Source: Eubacteriales bacterium
GTDB lineage: Bacteria > Bacillota > Clostridia > Lachnospirales > Lachnospiraceae
Length of the DNA: 64,000 nucleotides
Assembly: GCA_030536755.1 (NCBI GenBank)
Contig: JAUNPJ010000005.1
Location: 16,637-80,636 of the forward strand
Reading direction: 5' to 3'
The position numbers were made by a program, and so were the translations under genes. How positions within the stretch are numbered: position 1 is the first letter of the stretch; the number at the start of each line of letters is the position of its first letter. Shown in pieces: positions 55,271 to 63,833 of this stretch. The notes beneath the pieces were generated by a model, which saw only the letters and a list, made by a program, of their open reading frames with translations, did not search any database and was not told the DNA's origin.

Positions 55271-56071
55271 TTAGACATCCTTTGTATGCCTGATTTCCTC
55301 ACACGTACAAATTCGAATCTGATCCCGATATGGTTCCACATGTTCCAATATATTCTCCAGAATCTGTATCTTTCCCGGTGAGCCAATGGACTGCGGTGTA
55401 AACTGAGGCACATAGGTCAGACCATAATACAAATACGCATCGAACTCTTCTATATAATTTTCTGCCACTCTTTCATACGAAGACACTCTGCTCTGCCCAA
55501 TGGGAAACGCCGGTCCATAATTAAAAGCAAAATAAGGAAAATCATGGGTATCCCAGTTTAAAGGAATCTCCAAAAGTTCCCCTGATAAATTCTTATGCCA
55601 ATATGGCACGTCATTGTCATACAAACTACTGGAATACGCATAGCCATATCTTACGGCAGCCTCAAAGACTTCTTTTGTCACCTCACCCTCCGGAGCACGA
55701 AAACCTGCAGGATGTCTACCGGACACCTTCGTTAAAATTTCGGTACCAATCGCAAACTCCTCTTCAATTTCATCCTTTGACAGCGTATGCATCGGTCTGT
55801 GCGTATGACCATGGAATGCCAGTTCGTGACCATCCTTTAAGATTTTCTCAATCGCTTCCGGATGCTTCTTAGCAATCAATCCGGGAACAAAAAATGTTCC
55901 TGTTATCTCATGGTCTCGAAACGTTTTCAGAACACGATCCAGTCCTCGCTTCACTCCGTAATCTCCCATAGATAATGTTTTGGGACGTTTTTCTGTACCT
56001 TCAAACATACCTGACCAGAAACATTCCCCATCCAGATTCACCGTAAAGACTGCCGTCATTTTTTTACTCAT
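55271..56071 (-). CDS. Polysaccharide deacetylase-fold hydrolase (PuuE/PgdA-like), copy 1
   Basis: 266-residue NodB-fold metal hydrolase without a signal peptide, hence cytosolic. Metal ligands are visible: Asp14 in FTVNLDGE and His87/His91 in FHGHTH, spaced as in HpPgdA. Further motifs RHPAGFRAPEGE and GSPGKIQILE match the PuuE (allantoinase-like) subgroup. That subgroup includes peptidoglycan deacetylases and cyclic amide/imide hydrolases. GGGGGG six bases before ATG 56071 sets the start. Tandem with copy 2, to which it is only distantly similar. Substrate is unknown; see the nearby racemase and transporter. Confidence 0.82.
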   Translation of the reverse strand: MSKKMTAVFTVNLDGECFWSGMFEGTEKRPKTLSMGDYGVKRGLDRVLKTFRDHEITGTFFVPGLIAKKHPEAIEKILKDGHELAFHGHTHRPMHTLSKDEIEEEFAIGTEILTKVSGRHPAGFRAPEGEVTKEVFEAAVRYGYAYSSSLYDNDVPYWHKNLSGELLEIPLNWDTHDFPYFAFNYGPAFPIGQSRVSSYERVAENYIEEFDAYLYYGLTYVPQFTPQSIGSPGKIQILENILEHVEPYRDQIRICTCEEIRHTKDV

Positions 56072-56082
56072 GTCCATCCCCC

Positions 56083-56940
56083 CTAATAATTTTTTCTCCA
56101 CCAGTCAGCAATCTCACTGCCTTTGGCAAACCACACGCCTTCCTGCGCCTTCATATAGCGGACCAGTCTCTGGTACATGCGCAATCTTCCCGGAGAACCA
56201 ATTATCTGAGGATGACATTGAATCACAAAGCAAAGTCCCTCTCGATAATAGCCGTCAAATTCCTGTTTAAAATTTGCAAATACCTGCTCAATTCCAGCAA
56301 TTCTGTCCTGCCCAGAAGGTTCCGCCGGAAATAAATTATAGCCAAACTGAACAAAATCATCCAAATCCCATTTAGGCGCCATTTCAATAAAATCCGTGGT
56401 CTTCCCATCAATCACGCTGCGATACGGTCTGTCATCTCCTCGCATAGAGCTGGAATAAGAAAATCCCATATCATAGAGAATCCCCGCCGTTTCTCTGGAC
56501 CAATCCCCGGATGGCGTCCGATAACCAATGGCTTTCTTTCCAATCACACGTTGGAAAATATCCTGACTCTTCTCAATAATCGCTCTTTGCTCGGGTGGGG
56601 TCAAATCCACGTAGCGCTCATGATGATAACCATGATGACCAATCTCATGGCCTCTTCTGTCAATTTCCTGCATCAATTCCGGATGATCCTCCATCACTTT
56701 GGCAGGAACAAAAAACGTTGCTTTTATCGCCTCTTCATCCAGAATATCAAGTATTCTTCGCACTGCACAGTTTGGTCCATAATTGCCAACCGAATTTGCT
56801 CTTAAAAACTGTTCCCCTCCTGCAAAATCTCTGGCTCCGTTTTTCCAGATTGTATCGCCGTCAACATCAAAACTCAGCATAACTGCACAGTTTGCCCCAT
56901 TTGGCCATTTTAACTGCTCATAAGTAGCTGTTTCTCCCAT
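56083..56940 (-). CDS. Polysaccharide deacetylase-fold hydrolase (PuuE/PgdA-like), copy 2
   Basis: 285-residue cytosolic NodB-fold hydrolase. SFDVDGD (Asp25/Asp27) and GHHGYHHERY (His103, His107) supply the metal site; KAIGYRTPSGDWS and FVIQCHPQIIGSPGRL match PuuE/HpPgdA relatives. RBS AAAAGGAG. It starts 28 bases after a terminator that ends the ABC transporter genes and has no clear promoter of its own, so read-through is likely. Copy 1 follows after 11 bases. No transmembrane segment or signal peptide, which argues against a wall-localised deacetylase. Confidence 0.83.
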   Translation of the reverse strand: MGETATYEQLKWPNGANCAVMLSFDVDGDTIWKNGARDFAGGEQFLRANSVGNYGPNCAVRRILDILDEEAIKATFFVPAKVMEDHPELMQEIDRRGHEIGHHGYHHERYVDLTPPEQRAIIEKSQDIFQRVIGKKAIGYRTPSGDWSRETAGILYDMGFSYSSSMRGDDRPYRSVIDGKTTDFIEMAPKWDLDDFVQFGYNLFPAEPSGQDRIAGIEQVFANFKQEFDGYYREGLCFVIQCHPQIIGSPGRLRMYQRLVRYMKAQEGVWFAKGSEIADWWRKNY

Positions 56941-56967
56941 TTTTTTCTCCTTTTCCTGTCAAATCTC

Positions 56968-57001
56968 TAAAAAAATTCTGTCCCGCATCCGGGACAGAAT
57001 C
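56968..57001 (-). terminator. Terminator after the amino-acid ABC transporter genes
   Basis: Minus strand ATTCTGTCCCG / CGGGACAGAAT perfect stem followed by seven T residues, between the ATPase gene and deacetylase copy 2. Confidence 0.9.
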
Positions 57002-57029
57002 TTCTATGTTGTTCTATACGTACCTCATT

Positions 57030-57758
57030 TTAAAGCACCGTAGCCAAAAACTGTTTTGCTCTTTCTGATTTCGGGTTGGTAAAAAATTCCTCCGGCGTGG
57101 TATTTTCTACCAAATATCCTCCATCCAGAAAACAGATGCGATCTGCTACCTCTCTTGCAAAGCCCATTTCATGAGTGACAAGTGCCATCGTAATTCCTGT
57201 ATGGGTTAAGTCTTTGATTACATCTAATACTTCTTTGACCATCTCCGGATCGAGCGCAGAAGTCGGTTCGTCAAACAGAAGGACCTCCGGCTCCATCGCC
57301 AAAGCCCGCGCAATGGCAACTCTCTGTTTTTGTCCTCCGGACAGACGACTTGGATACTGCTTTGCTTTGTCCGCAAGCCCCACTCGTTCCAGAAGCACCA
57401 TTGCTTTTTTCTCAGCTTCTGCCTTGCTCAATTTATTCACTACCATGGGAGCATATGTCATATTACGAAGCACTGTCATATTTTGAAACAGATTAAAATG
57501 CTGAAATACCATACAGACATTTTTACGAATTTCCGTAATATTCGTTCCTTTTTCCATGATGTTCTTTCCGTCGATCCAGATGCTTCCTCCTGTAGGAACT
57601 TCCAGAAGGTTCATACAGCGAAGCATGGTGGATTTTCCCGATCCAGAAGGTCCTATAATCGCCACTACCTCACCTTTATTGATCTCCAGGGAGATATCTT
57701 TGAGAACCTCTAAATCACCAAAATTTTTCTTTAAATGTTCTAACTTAATCACTGACAC
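57030..57758 (-). CDS. Polar amino-acid ABC transporter, ATP-binding protein (GlnQ/HisP-like)
   Basis: 242-residue ATPase energising amino-acid uptake. Walker [11 protein letters not shown]-loop [13 protein letters not shown], signature [19 protein letters not shown], Walker [16 protein letters not shown] and H-loop [15 protein letters not shown]. Overlaps the permease gene by 14 bases. Confidence 0.95.
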   Translation of the reverse strand: MSVIKLEHLKKNFGDLEVLKDISLEINKGEVVAIIGPSGSGKSTMLRCMNLLEVPTGGSIWIDGKNIMEKGTNITEIRKNVCMVFQHFNLFQNMTVLRNMTYAPMVVNKLSKAEAEKKAMVLLERVGLADKAKQYPSRLSGGQKQRVAIARALAMEPEVLLFDEPTSALDPEMVKEVLDVIKDLTHTGITMALVTHEMGFAREVADRICFLDGGYLVENTTPEEFFTNPKSERAKQFLATVL

Positions 57759-58401
57759 GCACTCTCCTTTCCAGATAACGGCCGAGCGTTGTCAAGGCCA
57801 TAACAAGAACATAATAAACAAGCGCAGCTACAATAAAAGCCTCAAAAGCACGGAATGTCTTTGCCTGAATGAGTGATGCCCAACGCATGGTATCGGCGAC
57901 ACCAATAATCGAAACCATACTGGAATCTTTTAAAAGCGCAATACTTTCATTGACCAGAGACGGCAAAGTATTCTTAAAGGCCTGCGGGAACACAATATCA
58001 ATCAACAGTCTGTGCTTCGGCACACCCAAAGACATGGCAGCTTCCCACTGTCCTTTGTCTACAGACAAAATGCCTCCTCGGATAGACTCAGAAATATAAG
58101 CAGCTGAATTAAGTCCAAAAGTCAGCACACCTGCCTGAAGAGCCGTAATCTGGTAATCCAAAAGCTGCGGTGTCGCATAATAAATCAACATCAACTGTAC
58201 CAAAAGTGGGGTTCCTCTGAAAATAGAAGTATAAAACTGGGCAAACAGTACCAGCGGTTTTATCCTGGATATTTTGATCAAAGAAAGCACAATTCCCCAT
58301 AAAAAGCCAACTACAGTAGATAACAGAGTAAATTCTAAAGTCAAAATGATTGCCTGTCCAAGCATCGGAAGATAATCATTCAGTATGGTGAAATTAAGCA
58401 T
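57745..58401 (-). CDS. Polar amino-acid ABC transporter, permease (HisM/GlnP-like)
   Basis: 218-residue permease with about five membrane segments. [42 protein letters not shown] and the EAA loop [25 protein letters not shown] region identify the family. Single permease, so probably a homodimer. Confidence 0.94.
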   Translation of the reverse strand: MLNFTILNDYLPMLGQAIILTLEFTLLSTVVGFLWGIVLSLIKISRIKPLVLFAQFYTSIFRGTPLLVQLMLIYYATPQLLDYQITALQAGVLTFGLNSAAYISESIRGGILSVDKGQWEAAMSLGVPKHRLLIDIVFPQAFKNTLPSLVNESIALLKDSSMVSIIGVADTMRWASLIQAKTFRAFEAFIVAALVYYVLVMALTTLGRYLERRVRVSD

Positions 58402-58440
58402 TTTTTCTTCTCCTTCTTTTACATGTACATGACACCATAT

Positions 58441-59280
58441 CTACTTGGCAATATCCAGATTTTGAACCATTTCTTCATACTGCGTTGTCGTATCTTCTCC
58501 CATATACTTCACCAGAATCTCATGCAAAGTTCCATCCTCATTCATCTCAGCCAGAATCTCATTAATCTGATCTACATATTCAGAATCCTTCGGAAGAGCG
58601 ATGGCAAAAGTATCTTCTAAAGTAATCTCACTGGAAATAATATGACATTCCAGACCTTCATTTTCCTGTACAAAAACAGCAGCCTGTGTCGCATCAAAAA
58701 TGCCTGCATCACATCTTCCGCTCAAAATATCCTGTACCACAAGAGGGGTACTGTCCAATTCAGAAACTGTTGCATCTTTTACAGATTTAGCAATTTCCGC
58801 ATAACTGGTTCCCATAGATACACCAATATTTTTTCCTTCCAACTGACTAAGCTCTGTGTAATCAGCTCCTTTTGCACAGATAATTGCATTCATTGGAAAA
58901 TAGTAAGGATTTGAAAAAGACAAAACTTCTTTTCTCTCCTCTGTTGGAGAAATACCGGAAATAATAATATCCGCACGTCCACTTTCCATGGTAGGAACTA
59001 AAGCCGAAAACTGCATATCATTAATTTTCAGTTCTTTTCCAAGCTTCTCAGCAATATGATTTGCAATATCGATGTCAATACCCACATAATTATCCGTTCC
59101 ATTGTCAATGGATTCAAATGGCGGGAATGTCGCGTTAATCGCCATCACCCATGTGTCTTTTTCTTCCGATACGTTTTCTGCGGCAGCCTCAGAACTATTT
59201 GTACTCTCTTTGCTCTGACCACATGCCACAAAGCTCACTGTCATAACAAGAACAGCCAGCAGTGAAATCATCTTTCTCAT
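58441..59280 (-). CDS. Amino-acid ABC transporter substrate-binding lipoprotein
   Basis: 279-residue binding protein of SBP family 3. Signal peptide with lipobox SFVACGQ (Cys about residue 20), acidic Ser/Glu-rich linker, then WVMAINATFPPFESID, NYVGIDIDIANHIAEKLG and GRADIIISGISPTEERKEVLSFSNPYY. Ligand not predictable: the usual Arg for an alpha-carboxylate is not obvious by eye. RBS AAAGGAGGAG. Confidence 0.93.
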   Translation of the reverse strand: MRKMISLLAVLVMTVSFVACGQSKESTNSSEAAAENVSEEKDTWVMAINATFPPFESIDNGTDNYVGIDIDIANHIAEKLGKELKINDMQFSALVPTMESGRADIIISGISPTEERKEVLSFSNPYYFPMNAIICAKGADYTELSQLEGKNIGVSMGTSYAEIAKSVKDATVSELDSTPLVVQDILSGRCDAGIFDATQAAVFVQENEGLECHIISSEITLEDTFAIALPKDSEYVDQINEILAEMNEDGTLHEILVKYMGEDTTTQYEEMVQNLDIAK

Positions 59281-59375
59281 TTTTATCTCCTCCTTTGTTT
59301 TGTTAATAATGTTGCAACAATAAAAGTGTTTGTCTCACTTGCGTTCGACTTGAATCTCAACACCTTCTATTGTTC

Positions 59376-59381
59376 TATATA
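59376..59381 (-). promoter_or_regulatory. Possible -10 of the ABC transporter operon
   Basis: TGCTATATA on the minus strand (TG plus one base plus TATATA) gives an extended -10 about 95 bases before the binding-protein gene; the -35 is poor. The 135-base gap also holds TGTTGCAACA, a 10-base palindrome at about 59307-59316. Confidence 0.35.
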
Positions 59382-59415
59382 GCATTACACCTTGCAGCGT
59401 AATTCTATCATCTCG

Positions 59416-60153
59416 TTACATCTGGATACTTCCTGCACACCAGCTCCTCTCCCCGGACGGTGGTGTTGCATACGCGGCCTTACTTGTAAATAATTTCTGA
59501 CGCACCAGACTTTCTGCCATAGATACAGCAGCCTTTGCCGAATCAATCACTGGTATTCCAAGTGCCTTTGACACAGGTTCCGCAAGTCCCAGAAAACTCA
59601 AACATCCAAGAATAATCACCTGAACTCCATCTATCTCCATAAGTTTTCTGCCTGCCTGAACCAGTTCCTCCACTGTCCTTTCCCTTTCTCTCCATACATC
59701 AATATGGTGAAGATCTACGCTTCTTATAGAACTGATATGATCCGGCATAAGACCGGTCTGATAACGAAAAGCCATCTTTTCGGACATTCTTCTTTTGTCT
59801 GTAATCAAAATTCCACACTGACGCCCCAACATCATAGAAACAAGACAGGAGGCCTGTCCGCCCCCGACAACAGGAATCGATACCGCCTCTCGACAGGCAT
59901 CCAAAGCCGGATCACTAAAACAGTAGATTACCACGGCATCAAACCCATCTCTTTCGGCCTCCATTGTTCGTTTTACAATTTCCGGTCCGGCCATCACCAC
60001 ATCAAAGGCGGAATCCACATATACTTTCGTCTCTGTGAGACATTCCATGCAAAGCTCTACATCATTTCCCGTAAATTCAGACAAGATTTGGCATCTCAGA
60101 TCCATTTCCTGTCGTGTCATTCCGTAATCAGGATTAATAATCATAATTTTCAT
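59416..60153 (-). CDS. Asp/Glu/hydantoin racemase family protein (HyuE-like)
   Basis: Cofactor-independent racemase fold with two catalytic Cys. In this 245-residue protein Cys78 lies in VIYCFSDPALDACRE and Cys184 in IILGCLSFLGLAEPVSKALG. Both match the hydantoin racemase pattern (CF.DP.LDA.RE and LGC). It starts 18 bases after the Crp-family gene and is in line with the transporter and deacetylase-like genes. Racemisation of 5-substituted hydantoins or related compounds is inferred; aspartate or another acid is possible. Confidence 0.87.
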   Translation of the reverse strand: MKIMIINPDYGMTRQEMDLRCQILSEFTGNDVELCMECLTETKVYVDSAFDVVMAGPEIVKRTMEAERDGFDAVVIYCFSDPALDACREAVSIPVVGGGQASCLVSMMLGRQCGILITDKRRMSEKMAFRYQTGLMPDHISSIRSVDLHHIDVWRERERTVEELVQAGRKLMEIDGVQVIILGCLSFLGLAEPVSKALGIPVIDSAKAAVSMAESLVRQKLFTSKAAYATPPSGERSWCAGSIQM

Positions 60154-60171
60154 AACTGATTTTTCCTTTCG

Positions 60172-60852
60172 CTACTTATGACAAAGCCTCTCCAGACCTT
60201 CATAATCCAGAATTTTCGCTTTTGACTTATAGATTTTAATGTATCCTTCCCTCTGAAGTTTCATCAAAGACCGGGAAAGTGACGGCCGTGTTACCCCGAG
60301 GAAATCTGCCAGCTCCTCCCGATTCATCTTAAAATCCAGTTCTCCATTTTCATCTGCCAGTTCAAACATCAAAAAAGCCGCTTTTGCTTCTACCGTAGTC
60401 CCGGACAGAATATGAAGTTTTTTCATCTGCGAGACACAACTGTCTGCCTGAACAGAGACCATATTTTTTATGATGTTCATATGATGTTCACAGGCAACCG
60501 GGCAAATCTGAAATAAAAATTTCCACGGAATGGCAAACACCAGACTGTCTGTCACAGCAGTGGCATCATACCAATATTTCTCTCCTTCTTTATGACGGAT
60601 TAAAATACCAAAAATTTCTCTCTCATGAATCTCAAAAAAAATGATTCTTCTGCCGGAAAAATAATTCTTTGTAACCAGCAGCTTACCCTTCATCAAAATG
60701 AATAAATATTCGGGTTTTTCATCCTCTCGAAAGACTACCTGTCCCTTTTTATATTCTTTTAAAAAAGCGCCCGAACAGCTTACAATCTGCCGAATTCCCT
60801 CAACAGGAATGCCATCAAACAAATCTGTTTCTGCAATAAAATCATAATCCAT
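60172..60852 (-). CDS. Crp/Fnr-family transcriptional regulator
   Basis: 226-residue regulator: cyclic-nucleotide-binding-type beta-barrel (KEYKKGQVVFREDEKPEYLFILMKGKLLV), dimer helix and C-terminal winged helix NREELADFLGVTRPSLSRSLMKLQREGYI. No N-terminal Fnr Cys cluster. A longer frame starts at 60918, but a TATAAT lies inside it. The ATG at 60852 follows that promoter and gives the family's usual length; its RBS (GAAGG, 14 bases away) is weak. A perfect palindrome centred at about -41.5 suggests it activates its own gene and the downstream racemase. Confidence 0.88.
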   Translation of the reverse strand: MDYDFIAETDLFDGIPVEGIRQIVSCSGAFLKEYKKGQVVFREDEKPEYLFILMKGKLLVTKNYFSGRRIIFFEIHEREIFGILIRHKEGEKYWYDATAVTDSLVFAIPWKFLFQICPVACEHHMNIIKNMVSVQADSCVSQMKKLHILSGTTVEAKAAFLMFELADENGELDFKMNREELADFLGVTRPSLSRSLMKLQREGYIKIYKSKAKILDYEGLERLCHK

Positions 60853-60883
60853 CTGTTTTTTTAAACCTTCATAATGATGAATA

Positions 60884-60889
60884 ATTATA
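60884..60889 (-). promoter_or_regulatory. -10 box of the Crp-family gene
   Basis: TATAAT on the minus strand with no good -35, as expected for an activator-dependent promoter; predicted start near 60877. Confidence 0.6.
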
Positions 60890-60911
60890 CCATCATCTCC
60901 TTTTACATTCC

Positions 60912-60925
60912 GTAACATATGTTAC
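60912..60925. promoter_or_regulatory. Palindromic operator, GTAACATATGTTAC
   Basis: Perfect 14-base inverted repeat centred at 60918.5, about 41.5 bases upstream of the predicted start. Crp/Fnr proteins activate from this position (class II). Autoregulation is inferred. Confidence 0.65.
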
Positions 60926-61168
60926 TAAATTACTTCTTCTTTATCATTTTATTCCATATTTTTCTAAAAAACAAAGGATTTCCTCTTTATATTTTGAATT
61001 TTTATTCGCGTATCAAGAAAAAATTCTCTACATAAAACAACACATCCGCAAGCTTTGAATCTGCCCGATACAACTTTTCTTTTTCTGTCGATGTGCTATA
61101 ATAAATCATATCTGTTCCGTATCTTCACAGATACGAGCAAAAATCCATAAAAACTCAGGAGAAACTTT
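60926..61168. other. AT-rich intergenic region between the Crp-family and M24 genes
   Basis: No ORF with an RBS was seen. Near the right end lie a TATAAT preceded by TGC (61097-61102, plus strand) for the peptidase operon and a CGTATCTTCACAGATACG hairpin (about 61118-61135) in its leader. The rest shows no recognisable feature. Confidence 0.5.
61092..61102 (+). promoter_or_regulatory. Extended -10 promoter of the M24 peptidase operon
   Basis: TGTGCTATAAT on the plus strand, with a poor T-rich -35; about 67 bases before the start codon. Confidence 0.55.
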
Positions 61169-62410
61169 ATGATCAGCAAAGAATTTCACGCATCGAGAAG
61201 AGCATTATACTCTGATTTATTAGAAGACAATTCCATCGGCTTTGTATTTTCCGGTGAAGAAAGACAGGAAAAAGGAGACCAGCTGTATCCTTTTACCCCA
61301 TATGCAAATTTTTATTATCTGACAGGTTTTTCCCAGCCAAAAGCCATTCTGATGGTGACAAAACTGGAGGGAACAGTAACAGAAACACTGTTTATCGACC
61401 ATCCCGACGAGATGGCAAAACGCTGGCTGGGTATTTTCTATACACGCGAAAGTGTTGCAGAGGAGACAGGAATCGAACATGTTGAATATCTGGAGCGTTT
61501 TGAATCCTCCATTCCCCTGTTTTCCAGAATAAAACGTATCCAGCATCTCTACGTGGATATCGCAAACTGGGAAGGACCATTTGCCCGGAATGAAGCCCAG
61601 AGATTTGCAAATAAACTGCATTCCTACGACCCGACCATTCCGCTTCACAACTCGTTCCATGACCTGGCTTTGCTTCGTCAGGTAAAGACACCGGAAGAAA
61701 TCGCACTGCACCGAAAAGCCTGTGCCATCACTTCCAAAGGAGTCAAAAACATTCTGAATCATCTGCATCCGGATATGCACGAATACGAGATTGAAGCCTA
61801 TTTTGACTTTGTATTAAAATCGAACAACGCTCGCCATGCATTCCCGACCATTGCCGCATCTAACAAAAACGCCTGCTCCATGCATTACGTGGCAAATGAC
61901 AGAAAGATGCTGGATGGGGACATGATTCTCTTTGACCTTGGTGCCGAGTGGGGCTACTACGCTTCCGATGTCAGCCGTACCTTCCCGGTAAACGGCAAAT
62001 TTACAGACCAGCAAAGGGCTTTATACAACGTTGTATTAAAAGGACTGGATGCCGCCATTGCCGCTACCCGCCCAGGACAACCCAAAAACGAGTTACAGGA
62101 AATCAGCAAGGCCGTCATGACAGAGGAACTGATCAAACTCGGTATGATCCAAAAACCGGAGGAAATCATGAAATATTACTTCCACAGTTCCGGTCATTAT
62201 ATTGGTCTTTACACGCATGATGTCGGCAATGACAAGGCACTTCTCGAAGAAAATATGATGTTTACACTGGAGCCCGGTCTTTATTTCGATGAACTCAACC
62301 TCGGCATCCGTATTGAGGACACCATCCTGATCACGAAAGACGGATGTGAAGTCCTGACCGGCGACATTCCAAAAACAGTAGAAGAGATTGAAACTTATAT
62401 GGCAAGATAA
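61169..62410 (+). CDS. Xaa-Pro aminopeptidase (M24 family)
   Basis: Removes an N-terminal residue before proline. The 413-residue protein has an aminopeptidase-P N-terminal domain (FHASRRALYSDLLEDNSIGFVFSG, NFYYLTGFSQPKAIL) and the pita-bread metallopeptidase domain. Metal ligands are seen in LFDLGAEWGYYASDVSRTFP (two Asp), HSSGHYIGLYTHDVG (His), TLEPGLYF (Glu) and GIRIEDTIL (Glu). RBS CAGGAG. First of three co-directional genes. Confidence 0.94.
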   Translation: MISKEFHASRRALYSDLLEDNSIGFVFSGEERQEKGDQLYPFTPYANFYYLTGFSQPKAILMVTKLEGTVTETLFIDHPDEMAKRWLGIFYTRESVAEETGIEHVEYLERFESSIPLFSRIKRIQHLYVDIANWEGPFARNEAQRFANKLHSYDPTIPLHNSFHDLALLRQVKTPEEIALHRKACAITSKGVKNILNHLHPDMHEYEIEAYFDFVLKSNNARHAFPTIAASNKNACSMHYVANDRKMLDGDMILFDLGAEWGYYASDVSRTFPVNGKFTDQQRALYNVVLKGLDAAIAATRPGQPKNELQEISKAVMTEELIKLGMIQKPEEIMKYYFHSSGHYIGLYTHDVGNDKALLEENMMFTLEPGLYFDELNLGIRIEDTILITKDGCEVLTGDIPKTVEEIETYMAR

Positions 62411-62429
62411 AACAGGAGGATGAAACAAG

Positions 62430-62951
62430 ATGAAGAAATTACTGATCGTCGTTGATATGCAGACAGACTTTGTGACAGGTGCTCTCGGCACAAAAGAAGC
62501 ACAGGCAATCGTACCTGCAGTAGTCGCGAAAATCAAAGACGCAAAAGACGCAGGTGCAGACGTCATGTTCACTTTAGACACACACGAAGACAATTATCTG
62601 GAAACCCAGGAAGGGAAACATCTCCCTGTTCCACACTGCATCAAAAACACAGAAGGATGGATGCTCGTTCCAGAGATTCGTCCTCTGGCAGAGGGCTGTA
62701 CCATGGTGGAAAAACCGACCTTTGGCAGCACACGCCTTGCACATCTCATCGGAAGAGCCTGGTATGACGAAGTCGAACTGATCGGACTTTGCACAGACAT
62801 CTGTGTCATTTCCAATGCCATGATTCTCAAGGCATCCGTGCCGGAGACACCGATTTCCGTGGATGCGTCCTGCTGTGCCGGTGTCACGCCCGAAAGCCAC
62901 GTAAATGCACTTTCCGCCATGAAAATGTGTCAGATTTCTATTACAGAATAG
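62430..62951 (+). CDS. Isochorismatase-family hydrolase, probable nicotinamidase
   Basis: 173-residue cysteine hydrolase. The triad is visible as Asp9 (LIVVDMQTDF), Lys95 (VEKPTFGS) and Cys125 (GLCTDICVISNA), with the metal-site DTHEDNY. The length and triad fit nicotinamidase (PncA, nicotinamide to nicotinate), but other amidases of the fold, such as N-carbamoyl hydrolases, share them. RBS AGGAGG. 19 bases after the M24 peptidase gene. Confidence 0.87.
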   Translation: MKKLLIVVDMQTDFVTGALGTKEAQAIVPAVVAKIKDAKDAGADVMFTLDTHEDNYLETQEGKHLPVPHCIKNTEGWMLVPEIRPLAEGCTMVEKPTFGSTRLAHLIGRAWYDEVELIGLCTDICVISNAMILKASVPETPISVDASCCAGVTPESHVNALSAMKMCQISITE

Positions 62952-62960
62952 GTTTTTCTT

Positions 62961-63833
62961 ATGAAACGAACCTTTACTTACAACATCTTACCGGAGAATG
63001 ACGGATGCATTCTCCGGGATTTTCTCCGCCAAAAGGGATTTTCGAGACACATTCTCGTAGGGATGAAGCCTCACAATGACAGCATTCTTCTGAACGGAGA
63101 GCGTCCTTTTCTCAGCCATATCCTGCACACAGGAGATATTCTGACTGTCACACTTCGCGATGAAGTTTCCTCAGAAAAAATTCTTCCTGTCGAACTTCCG
63201 CTTTCGATTCTCTATGAAGACGAAGACATTCTTGTGCTGAACAAACCGGCAGACATGCCAATTCATCCCTCTCAGGGCAATTATGACAACACACTGGCAA
63301 ACGCCGTGGCATGGTACTATCAACAAAAGGGTGAAACCTTTGTTTACCGCTGCATCAATCGCCTGGACCGGGATACGACAGGAGTTCTTGTGCTTGCAAA
63401 GAACGCACTCAGTGCTGCACTTCTCTCAAACATGATGCAAAAACGCCAGATTCACCGCACGTATCTGGCCGTCGTGGAGGGAATACCGCCCTTTGAGGGT
63501 ATCGTTGATGCTCCCATCGGCAGAGTTTGCGATTCCACCATCGAAAGACAGGTGGATTTCCAACATGGTGAACGTGCAGTCACCCATTACCGGCTCCTCA
63601 AAAGCAGGGGGGATTACTCTCTGGTTCAATTAAATCTCGAGACAGGACGCACGCACCAGATTCGGGTGCATATGAAACACATCGGCCATCCACTGCCCGG
63701 TGACTTTCTCTACAATCCCAATTATCAGGATTTTCAGAGACAGCCACTTCACTCCTGGAAACTGGAATTTCTCCATCCAATCACCAAAGAAGCACTCACC
63801 TTCCAGGCTCCCCTGCCGGAAGACATGCGTTAA
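62961..63833 (+). CDS. RluA-family pseudouridine synthase
   Basis: Converts uridine to pseudouridine in rRNA or tRNA. 290 residues: N-terminal S4-like segment (LRDFLRQKGFSRHILVGMK, ILLNGERPFLSHILHTGD), then the catalytic domain with VLNKPADMPIHPSQGN, the active-site Asp in CINRLDRDTTGVLVLAKN and ETGRTHQIRVHMKHIGHPLPGD. Target site not predictable (RluC/RluD group). RBS weak; follows the amidase gene by nine bases. Confidence 0.94.
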   Translation: MKRTFTYNILPENDGCILRDFLRQKGFSRHILVGMKPHNDSILLNGERPFLSHILHTGDILTVTLRDEVSSEKILPVELPLSILYEDEDILVLNKPADMPIHPSQGNYDNTLANAVAWYYQQKGETFVYRCINRLDRDTTGVLVLAKNALSAALLSNMMQKRQIHRTYLAVVEGIPPFEGIVDAPIGRVCDSTIERQVDFQHGERAVTHYRLLKSRGDYSLVQLNLETGRTHQIRVHMKHIGHPLPGDFLYNPNYQDFQRQPLHSWKLEFLHPITKEALTFQAPLPEDMR

